DNA of 39,590 nucleotides, from NCBI GenBank assembly GCA_902836725.1, contig CADFRV010000002.1, forward strand, positions 1 to 39,590. The letters run 5' to 3'. How positions within the stretch are numbered: position 1 is the first letter of the stretch; each line of letters begins with the position of its first letter. The position numbers and the translations under genes were made by a program. Of this stretch, positions 16,918 through 23,971 are shown piece by piece. The notes under the pieces were generated by a model that was not told where the DNA came from, made no database searches, and saw nothing but the letters and a program-made list of their open reading frames with translations. Source of the DNA: Muribaculaceae bacterium. GTDB lineage: Bacteria > Bacteroidota > Bacteroidia > Bacteroidales > Muribaculaceae.

Positions 16918-17508
16918 ATGAAAATCATAGCGGTAGAAAGAGTTTATAACGAGTGGCCCGAGGCGGCGCGTCAGGCGCTGGCATCGGATGCATTCCCCGC
17001 CCCCGCATGTCTCAAAGCCACACTTATGACAGATTCCGCCGTGGTGCGGCCGGGCACACCGCTGTTCCTCCCTGATTTCGCCGTGGACTGGAGGCTCGAG
17101 ATTGTACCTGTGGCTGTGATAAGCCGCCTCGGGAAATGGATAGAGCCCCGTTTCGCGCATCGATATTATACGGAAGTCTCGCTTGCGGCGAGGCTCGTTC
17201 CGCCGCAGGGAGCGCCCTGCGGCGCGTTTGAAGCAAACTTTGACGGAGCCATAGCTCCGGGACATGCCGTTGCCGCACCTTCCGACGGCGCTTTCACGAT
17301 ATGCCTTGACGAAAAAGAGGAAATCTCGCTGTCGGCCGAAATGCTTCACATGGATGATACGGTGGCTCTCGCGAGCCGCTTCATGATGCTGAAAACCGGC
17401 GATATTATTGCCCCTTGCCGTACGCCGCTGTATGTGACGCCTGTGCCCGGAACCCGTGTTTCGGCCACGCTCAACGGCGTATCGGTTATAGACTTGAAAA
17501 TAAGATGA
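16918..17508 (+). CDS. Degenerate fumarylacetoacetate-hydrolase (FAH) family homologue
   Basis: 196 residues. The family is recognisable from MKIIAVERVYNEW at the start, DSAVVRPGTPLFLPDF, ISRLGKWIEPRFAHRYY, and MLHMDDTVALASRFMMLKTGDII. Typical Bacteroidales homologues carry an ETEIVV-type metal site, GIDFTARD and TGTPVGVG. Here these read RLEIVPV, SLAARLVPP and CRTPLYVT, so one metal-binding Glu, the following Asp and the TGTP loop are lost. The protein is therefore probably not an active hydrolase of the normal kind and may have a structural or binding role. There is no frameshift. It starts 39 bp after rex, and its stop overlaps the start of the second PorU-like gene (ATGA). Confidence 0.7.
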   Translation: MKIIAVERVYNEWPEAARQALASDAFPAPACLKATLMTDSAVVRPGTPLFLPDFAVDWRLEIVPVAVISRLGKWIEPRFAHRYYTEVSLAARLVPPQGAPCGAFEANFDGAIAPGHAVAAPSDGAFTICLDEKEEISLSAEMLHMDDTVALASRFMMLKTGDIIAPCRTPLYVTPVPGTRVSATLNGVSVIDLKIR

Positions 17509-20500
17509 ACAACACCCGCAGGAAAAACATACGCGAGTTTCTGAAATTTGCGGCTGTATCGCTGTCGATGGCCGCTGTGTCAATTGATGCCGCTTCTTTC
17601 CCTTCCGGTTATTATGCCGGCGATTCACGCCTGAAAGAGGGGCGTTGGGTGAGGATCAAGGTAAGGAATACCGGCATGCATCAGATCACCGAAAGCGAGC
17701 TGAGGGAAATGGGTTTTCAGGATCCCTCCAAAGTGGCTGTTTTCGGTTTCCCTGCCGTGGCGCTTTCCGATTATAAACTCACTGATCGCACTCCCGACGA
17801 CCTCCCTCCTGTGCCGGCTGTAATGCATGGCGGCAAACTCATATTCTATGGCGAGGCTGACACACGCGACGATCTGTACCAGGCAGGCTCCGCGGATGCG
17901 GGGATCAACTATCCGGTGAAGGTGACACGCAATTTCTATGCCGATTTCGGCACATATTTCCTTACCGACGCATATGCCGGGACTGCCCCGCGTGAAATCC
18001 CGGCCGCGGGGAATGCAGAGGCAGGTCTTCCGGTGGTGACCGGCGGATACGGCATGGTGCGCGTGGAAGAGGAGACAAGCAACAAGGGAGAGATCGGCCC
18101 CTTCTTTTTCGGACGCAGTTTCGTGGAGGAGCGTCGACAGGAATATACATTCGCTATGCCCGGATTCCGCGATGGCACCGGCATATTCGTGCGTATGGCC
18201 GCCCCCCTTCAGTTAAGCCTGGCCGGAAATCTCTCCATCATCTCCCCCTCCGGGGCGACAAGCCAGCTGAATGTGCCTACGTCAAGCATTTCATCGTATG
18301 TCTACAACGGCATGGAGTGGACCGGTATGGATTATCCGCAGGTATCTCCCGACGGCAATTACCGCATGGTCTTCGATGCGTCCACAATCCCGTATATCAA
18401 CTTCGGGGCGCTCGATTATTTCACCGTTACCTATGAGCGCGACAACATTTTCCGCGGCGGACAGCAGCGTATGGTCTACACCCGCCTGCAGGAGGGGAGC
18501 CGCATACAGATACCCACTTCGGTGTCGCGGATGATGGTCTGGAATGTGTCGGATCCTTTCGACATCTGCCGTTTTGAACTCGCTGACGCTCCCGAGGGGG
18601 CGCAATCAGGCGGAGAAAAATATATCAGGGAGATCTCCTCCCCGCAGGCATATTCGGCACTCTCCGGCAAACCGGCTTCCATAATAGCTTTCGATCCCGA
18701 GAGCGAACTGTATCATGTGGAATTCGACTGCGATATCACTTGCCAGAACCTGCATGCCGCGCCTGTGCCGGAAATGGTGATCATTTCCTCACGCCGCATG
18801 CTCGGCGAGTCGGAGCGCCTCGCCCAGGCCCACAGGGATATCGACGGCATGGATGTGGCCGTGGTATGCCAGGACGATGTGTACAACGAGTTCTCATCGG
18901 GCACCCCGCATGTGATGGGACTGCGCCGCTTCGTGAAGATGCTCTATGACCGCGAACCGGGCAAACTGCGCTCCGTGCTCCTTTTCGGGGCTGCGAGCTA
19001 CGACTGCCGCGACATACCGAACGGCGGCAGGCAGGTGTTCCGCGACACGCATATCCCCATCATACAGCAGGAGGATTTCAGGCTCAGCGGGCATCGCTCG
19101 AAAAGCTATATCTCCGATTCGTTTGTGGGCATGATGGAGGAGGACAACGCCAATGATCCGTTCAACATCTACCGGCGCCACATGGATGTGAATGTGGCGC
19201 GTATACCTACCGACAACCTGGGGGATGCAGCCGCAGTGGTGGACAAGACGATACGCTATATGTCCGCTCCTCCGCATGTGCGGTCTGTGAATTCCGCCCT
19301 GCTGATGTGCGACAAGGGCGACGCTATCGGCCACATGAGCGATGCTGAAATGCTTGACTCCGTGATTGCCGGCGCCGCTCCTTCCACTGTGGTATATAAG
19401 GGCTACAACACCTTGTTCCCGAAGCAGAACGGCCATGCCGACGAACTCCACCGCTATATCTCGAACATGCTTTCAAAAGGTGTGGGATACTGGGCATACA
19501 GCGGCCATGCCACACCATACTCTTTCGGTGCGGAGCCTATCTGGGACATAAGCCTGATACAGCAGACCGACTACGACATACCCCCCTTTACCGTTTTCGC
19601 CACCTGCCGCGCACTGTATTTCGACCATCCGGGAGGCGACATCGGCGAGGCCGCCCTGTACAAACCCAAGGGCGGATCGATAGCAGTCATAGGAGCGCTG
19701 AGGGAGGTATATAAGGAGAAAAACCTGGAAATGAACCTCCAGGCGGGAAAATACTTTTTCACAGCTTCCGAGGGGACAACAGCCGGCGATGTGTTCCGCC
19801 TGGCGCGGCGCAGCTCGGTCAGCACACCGCAGTCGCTCAACAACGATCTGATCATCAACACGCTCTCGTACAATCTTATCGGCGATCCTGAAGTGAAGAT
19901 CCACCGCCCGCAGCTCACAGTGAATATAACCGCAGTGAACGGCAGGGAATTCGATTATGCGCTTCCCATGACACTCCCGTCGGCTTCTGAAATGGTTATA
20001 GACGGTTTCGTGGCCGGTGCCGACGGCAATATAGCTTCAGATTTTACAGGCAATGTGACATTAAGCCTTTTCGACGGCAGCAGAAACGCAAAGGTCGTGA
20101 ATGTAGGTAATGCCGTTATTGAACAGAACTGGCTCGGATATGAGGTGCCGATGGCCGACGAGATCATCTTCGAGACCGTGGCACGGGTCGAGAAAGGGCG
20201 TTTCAGGCTGTCGGCGGTGATGCCGGCTCCGCAGCGTCCGGGATCACCTAACCGCATAGTCTTTGCCGTAGCGAGTGACGACAATGCCATGCGCGGCGCC
20301 ACTTCGCTGAATAATATCACTGTGGAGCCGTCTGGCGTACAGCCTGAGATAACTGACGAAACGTTGCCTGAGATCACACGCATGTACATCGACGACGCGA
20401 CATTTGCCGACGGCGATCTGGTGGGCGGTGACTTTATGTTCCATGCCGAGGTCGGCCCGAATCCATATGTGGTGGCCGGGCACAGCGCGCTGCTCGGGCA

Positions 20501-20984
20501 GTCTGTGACGCTCATGCTTGACGGATCGCGCAGTTTCACCGATGCGCCGCTTGCGTTCGTGGCGCAGGCGGGAGGGGGCGGCACACTCGATCTGCTGCTG
20601 ACTGAGATTGCCGACGGGCCGCATACGCTCACTTTAAAGGTGAGAAACTATGCCGGACAGACTGTCGAGCGCACCATAAACTTTACCGTGGTCAATATGG
20701 TTCAGAAGGCGTCGCTTTCCGTAGAGGAGTATCCCGCCTCTGAGGTGGCCACAATAAACCTGGATTGCAATCTCAGGGATAAGCCGGTAGCGCGCCTGAT
20801 TGTCAAGGATGCCGCCGGAAAAGTGGTATTTACCGATACCGGCGTCACTTTCCCTTACCGTTGGGATCTGCGTACAGGCACAGGAAAACAGGCTTCCGAC
20901 GGCCTCTATACAGTAGAGGCTTATTTCAACAGTGGTCTGCGTTACGGTGCCGCTACTCCGGCGAGTGTGGTTGTGCGCCGTTAG
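17505..20984 (+). CDS. PorU-like C25 (gingipain-fold) peptidase 2, T9SS sortase family
   Basis: The start is ATG 17505 (ATGA overlap with the FAH-like gene), giving 1159 residues; the frame is open further upstream, but only this start gives a signal peptide (KFAAVSLSMAAVSIDA). It parallels peptidase 1: LKEGRWVRIKVRNTGMHQI, LREMGFQDPSKVAVFGF, VYNEFSSG at about 459, His668 in AYSGHA, Cys701 in FATCRA, LIGDPEVKIHRP, and a FlgD-like end (WDLRTGTGKQASDGLYTVEA). The active site is intact, with the same 33-residue His-Cys spacing. The length is close to P. gingivalis PorU. It should be exported and could process T9SS cargo. Its 3' end overlaps the convergent maturase gene by 32 bp. Confidence 0.85.
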   Translation: MNNTRRKNIREFLKFAAVSLSMAAVSIDAASFPSGYYAGDSRLKEGRWVRIKVRNTGMHQITESELREMGFQDPSKVAVFGFPAVALSDYKLTDRTPDDLPPVPAVMHGGKLIFYGEADTRDDLYQAGSADAGINYPVKVTRNFYADFGTYFLTDAYAGTAPREIPAAGNAEAGLPVVTGGYGMVRVEEETSNKGEIGPFFFGRSFVEERRQEYTFAMPGFRDGTGIFVRMAAPLQLSLAGNLSIISPSGATSQLNVPTSSISSYVYNGMEWTGMDYPQVSPDGNYRMVFDASTIPYINFGALDYFTVTYERDNIFRGGQQRMVYTRLQEGSRIQIPTSVSRMMVWNVSDPFDICRFELADAPEGAQSGGEKYIREISSPQAYSALSGKPASIIAFDPESELYHVEFDCDITCQNLHAAPVPEMVIISSRRMLGESERLAQAHRDIDGMDVAVVCQDDVYNEFSSGTPHVMGLRRFVKMLYDREPGKLRSVLLFGAASYDCRDIPNGGRQVFRDTHIPIIQQEDFRLSGHRSKSYISDSFVGMMEEDNANDPFNIYRRHMDVNVARIPTDNLGDAAAVVDKTIRYMSAPPHVRSVNSALLMCDKGDAIGHMSDAEMLDSVIAGAAPSTVVYKGYNTLFPKQNGHADELHRYISNMLSKGVGYWAYSGHATPYSFGAEPIWDISLIQQTDYDIPPFTVFATCRALYFDHPGGDIGEAALYKPKGGSIAVIGALREVYKEKNLEMNLQAGKYFFTASEGTTAGDVFRLARRSSVSTPQSLNNDLIINTLSYNLIGDPEVKIHRPQLTVNITAVNGREFDYALPMTLPSASEMVIDGFVAGADGNIASDFTGNVTLSLFDGSRNAKVVNVGNAVIEQNWLGYEVPMADEIIFETVARVEKGRFRLSAVMPAPQRPGSPNRIVFAVASDDNAMRGATSLNNITVEPSGVQPEITDETLPEITRMYIDDATFADGDLVGGDFMFHAEVGPNPYVVAGHSALLGQSVTLMLDGSRSFTDAPLAFVAQAGGGGTLDLLLTEIADGPHTLTLKVRNYAGQTVERTINFTVVNMVQKASLSVEEYPASEVATINLDCNLRDKPVARLIVKDAAGKVVFTDTGVTFPYRWDLRTGTGKQASDGLYTVEAYFNSGLRYGAATPASVVVRR

Positions 20985-22209
20985 CGATGCTGTCAAGTGC
21001 ACGCATCACATTGGCGGGAGCACGTTTTGCCTCAAGTTCCTTTTTCATGAAATCCATATAGGGCGCCACGTGCGCGAAGAATTTACGGTAACCTTCGCAG
21101 AGGTAGTTCAGCCCCGGTTCACCGTCGGCTGTAGTGGCGAACCTGTTTTTTGGGCATTCGCCGTGGCAGGCGAACTGCCATCTGCATTCGCGGCACTGGC
21201 GCGGAAGGGTAGCGCTTTTGGCCGCTCCGAATTTCAGCTGTCTCTCGCTTCCCATCATCGAGATCACGGTGTCGCTGTGGATGTTTCCGAGCCTGTATTG
21301 GGGAAACACGAAGTGGTCGCATGAATATACGTCGCCGTTGTGCTCCATCACGGCGGCATGCCCGCAATTGGTATCGAGCGCGCACAGGCCGGGGCTGAAG
21401 CCGGCCCAGTTGGCAAGGGTGGAGTCGAAAATCTGCACGAATACTTGCCCCACATCCTCTTTTATCCATTCGTCGAACAGGGCGCAAAGGAAGTCGCCCC
21501 ACTGCGCCGGGGTGACCGACATCTCGGTGAGCGTGCCGCAACTGTCGAGCGGCGTCGCCAGATGGCCGTCCGGTTTCACACGCTCCACGATGGGGGTGAA
21601 CTGCAGGTAACGGCATCCTATCTCTTTGAAGAAACGGTAAAATTCAAGCGGATGGTCGGCGTTGTAGTCGTTGACCACAGCCATCGCGTTCCATTCCACA
21701 TTGTATTGCTGCAGCAGGCGTATACCCTTCATCACACTCAGAAATGTGGGTTTGCCCATAGGATTGCGGCGGTATTCGTCATGGAATTCCTGCGGGCCGT
21801 CGATGGATATGCCCACAAGCCAGTTGTTGTCATGCAGGAAACGGCACCATTCGGGAGTGAGCAGCGTGCCGTTGGTCTGCAGGGCGTTGCATATGTCGTG
21901 CCCTGCGGCATACTGTTTCTGCAGCTCCATGGCGCGGCGGAAGAATGACAGCGGGCGGATGGTGGCCTCCCCTCCGTGCCATACGAATTCCACCTGTTTC
22001 GTGGTCTGTGCCTCGATGTAGGTGCGTATATACCTCTCGAGGGTGGCTTCGGTCATTACCGGGCGCTGTTTAGGCTCGAAAAGGTCTTTCTTCTCGAGAT
22101 AGTAGCAGTATTTGCATGCCAGGTTGCATGCGGGCCCTGCCGGTTTGGCCATTATGTAGAGCGGTGCGGAGAAAGGGGAGTATACGGGTGAGGAATTCTC
22201 TTCTGACAT
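20953..22209 (-). CDS. Anaerobic sulfatase-maturating enzyme (radical SAM/SPASM)
   Basis: 418 residues. The radical-SAM cluster is CNLACKYCYYLEK (Cys28, Cys32, Cys35), followed by VEFVWHGGEATIRPL and GISIDGPQEFHDEYR. The C-terminal SPASM cysteines run through LCALDTNCGHAAV, GDVYSCDHFVFP, RQCRECRWQFACHGECPKNRF and LCEGYRKFF. The Asp in SCDHFV corresponds to the proposed catalytic base. The enzyme oxidises the active-site Ser or Cys of sulfatases to formylglycine without oxygen. The gene is 25 bp downstream of a Ser-type sulfatase, its likely substrate and operon partner. Its last 32 bp overlap the convergent PorU-like gene 2. Confidence 0.95.
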   Translation of the reverse strand: MSEENSSPVYSPFSAPLYIMAKPAGPACNLACKYCYYLEKKDLFEPKQRPVMTEATLERYIRTYIEAQTTKQVEFVWHGGEATIRPLSFFRRAMELQKQYAAGHDICNALQTNGTLLTPEWCRFLHDNNWLVGISIDGPQEFHDEYRRNPMGKPTFLSVMKGIRLLQQYNVEWNAMAVVNDYNADHPLEFYRFFKEIGCRYLQFTPIVERVKPDGHLATPLDSCGTLTEMSVTPAQWGDFLCALFDEWIKEDVGQVFVQIFDSTLANWAGFSPGLCALDTNCGHAAVMEHNGDVYSCDHFVFPQYRLGNIHSDTVISMMGSERQLKFGAAKSATLPRQCRECRWQFACHGECPKNRFATTADGEPGLNYLCEGYRKFFAHVAPYMDFMKKELEAKRAPANVMRALDSIANGAQPHSPE

Positions 22210-22234
22210 ATTGCGTGTGGTGTGGTTGTCGGGA

Positions 22235-23785
22235 TTATTTGAGGGGTACCTCCTCTACAAACGGCCGGTAGAATCCGTCGGTCTCGCGGGCGAATACCTG
22301 TTTCATACGGGCAAGGAGGGTCGTGTCTGTCTCGGCGAGGTTGCGTGTCTGCGCCGGATCGTTCTTCAGGTCGAACAATCCCTCGGTACCGAGGTTTCCG
22401 AGTTCGTTGCCTGTCTGATTTGTCTCCGGGCCGGTATATGGGGGAAGGTATGCGTAGTCGGCCATGCGCAGTCCGAGTTTACCCTGGTTCTCAATCACAA
22501 GCTCCTCGCGTCCGTTGGGATCGCGTCCGAGCATGGTGTTGAGCAGAGGGCGGCTGTCGAGCGTGTCGGATACCTCGCCGCCGACGAGGTCGGCAAGCGA
22601 TGCCATGATATCCATCTGGCAGAAGAGGGCGTCGCTCACCACATGCTCTATATGGCCTTTCCAGTATATGCAGAGTGGCACATGTGTGCCGCCGTCGAAC
22701 AGGCTGTATTTGCCCCCTCTCAGACCGCCGGCAGGCTTGTGGCCGCATGCCTCGGCAAGTTCGCGTGCCTGGTCGCGGTATCCGTCGTTGAGCACCGGGC
22801 CGTTGTCGCTTGTGAAAATTATCATGGTGTTGTCGAGCAGGTCAAGCCGGCGGAGTTCCTTCATAAGCTCACCCACGCACCAGTCTGCCTCGGCGATGGC
22901 ATCGCCACGGGGTCCCATTCCGGTGCTTCCCGCAAACCTCTGGTGAGGGGCGCGGGGCACATGAGGCTCGTGCAGTCCGTAGTACAGGAAGAAAGGCCGT
23001 TCGCGGTTCTCCTGAAGGAATCCTTTCACCTTGTCCACAAAATAGTCTGCCATATCCTCGTCGACCCAGCGGGCTTTTGTGCCCCCTTTCATGTAGCCGA
23101 TGCGCGGTATGCCGTTTACTATGGAGTTCTGGTGGCCGTGCGCCCACTGCATCCTGAGCATTTCGGGATTTTCAAGGGCTGTAGGTTCCCCGTCGAAGTT
23201 TTTCTCGTAGTCCACATATATGGGGTCGTCAGCCTCAAGACCCACCACACCTCCGTTTTCCACGAAAACCGTGGGTACGCGGTCGTTGGTGGCTGCGATG
23301 ATGCAGGAGTAGTCGAAGCCTATCTCACGGGCTCCCGGGCGTATGGTGTCGTTCCAGTTTACCGTGCCGTTCCCCATACCGAGGTGCCATTTGCCTATGG
23401 CGCCTGTGGTATAGCCGGCCTTCCTCATCATCTTCGGTAGTGTCTCCTGGGTTGTCGACACTACCAGAGGCGCGTCGCCGGGAAGGATCTTTATGTCGTC
23501 GCGCCATGGATACATCCCCGTCAGGAGGGCGTAGCGGCTCGGGGTGGAAGTGGAGGAGGAGGCATATCCGTTGTTGAAGCACACACCTCCGCGTGCCAGG
23601 CTGTCTATGTTGGGGGTAGAGATGGTCTTGGATCCGTAAAAACTCACGTCGCCGAATCCGAGATCATCGGCCAGAATGACTATGATGTTCGGTGTCTCGC
23701 TTTTCTCGGCACGTTTGTGCTCTGTGCGGCATGAGGTCGAGGCGGCCAGAAGTGCCGCGCCTGCTGTAAACGTTATTTTTCTCAT
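22235..23785 (-). CDS. Ser-type formylglycine sulfatase, exported
   Basis: 516-residue S1-type sulfatase. The N-terminus is a hydrophobic signal ending ALLAASTSC, so Cys19 may be a lipidation site (imperfect lipobox). The metal site IVILADDLGFGD has Asp40/Asp41. The signature STSTPSRYALLTGMYP places Ser80, not Cys, at the formylglycine position, so maturation should need an anSME, which the next gene supplies. GKWHLGMG and IIFTSDNGP are further family motifs. It removes sulfate esters from host or dietary glycans in the periplasm or at the surface. The exact substrate is not readable, and no SusC/SusD genes are nearby. Confidence 0.93.
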   Translation of the reverse strand: MRKITFTAGAALLAASTSCRTEHKRAEKSETPNIIVILADDLGFGDVSFYGSKTISTPNIDSLARGGVCFNNGYASSSTSTPSRYALLTGMYPWRDDIKILPGDAPLVVSTTQETLPKMMRKAGYTTGAIGKWHLGMGNGTVNWNDTIRPGAREIGFDYSCIIAATNDRVPTVFVENGGVVGLEADDPIYVDYEKNFDGEPTALENPEMLRMQWAHGHQNSIVNGIPRIGYMKGGTKARWVDEDMADYFVDKVKGFLQENRERPFFLYYGLHEPHVPRAPHQRFAGSTGMGPRGDAIAEADWCVGELMKELRRLDLLDNTMIIFTSDNGPVLNDGYRDQARELAEACGHKPAGGLRGGKYSLFDGGTHVPLCIYWKGHIEHVVSDALFCQMDIMASLADLVGGEVSDTLDSRPLLNTMLGRDPNGREELVIENQGKLGLRMADYAYLPPYTGPETNQTGNELGNLGTEGLFDLKNDPAQTRNLAETDTTLLARMKQVFARETDGFYRPFVEEVPLK

Positions 23786-23814
23786 GGTTGTGATAATGCG
23801 TCGGTTTCTATCTG

Positions 23815-23822
23815 CAAAAATA
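23815..23822 (-). promoter_or_regulatory. -7 element of the sulfatase-maturase operon
   Basis: In minus-strand sense TATTTTTG matches TAnnTTTG about 30 bp before the sulfatase start. The closest -33-like TTG is 22 nt upstream, slightly longer than ideal. The spacer is occupied by the first of two direct repeats, so regulation is likely. Confidence 0.55.
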
Positions 23823-23827
23823 CAAAA

Positions 23828-23874
23828 TTTCCGGTTTTATCGGACAATAATAGTTGTTTTCCGGTTTATCGGAC
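23828..23874. repeat. Two direct repeats upstream of the sulfatase promoter
   Basis: TTTCCGGTTTTATCGGAC (23828-23845) and TTTCCGGTTTATCGGAC (23858-23874) differ by a single T. They start 30 bp apart, about three helical turns. Both lie just upstream of the -7 box, the usual position of a regulator binding on one DNA face. Confidence 0.7.
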
Positions 23875-23893
23875 GGCGGCGATAAGACAGGCA

Positions 23894-23943
23894 TGACCCG
23901 CGTCGGGCGAACGGGATGGTTACCGGGCGCGCGATGCGGGTCA
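23894..23943. other. Inverted repeat downstream of the LamG-GDPD gene
   Basis: TGACCCGC (23894-23901) and GCGGGTCA (23936-23943) are perfect inverted arms. They extend to 12 bp with one wobble (23894-23905 with 23932-23943) around a 26-nt loop. It lies between the LamG-GDPD stop and the sulfatase promoter. No T-run follows in minus-strand sense, so a terminator role is uncertain. Confidence 0.4.
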
Positions 23944-23971
23944 GTTTTATGCGGGTATCGCAGCTGTCGTG

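Noticed and set aside
16366..17628. 420-codon minus-strand open frame across rex and the FAH-like gene
   Set aside because: It spans two genes and their spacer in antisense, with His/Arg/Cys-rich, low-hydrophobicity composition; not credible as protein.
22211..23440. 409-codon plus-strand open frame opposite the sulfatase
   Set aside because: The sulfatase on the other strand has complete catalytic motifs; this frame is a shadow without recognisable domains.
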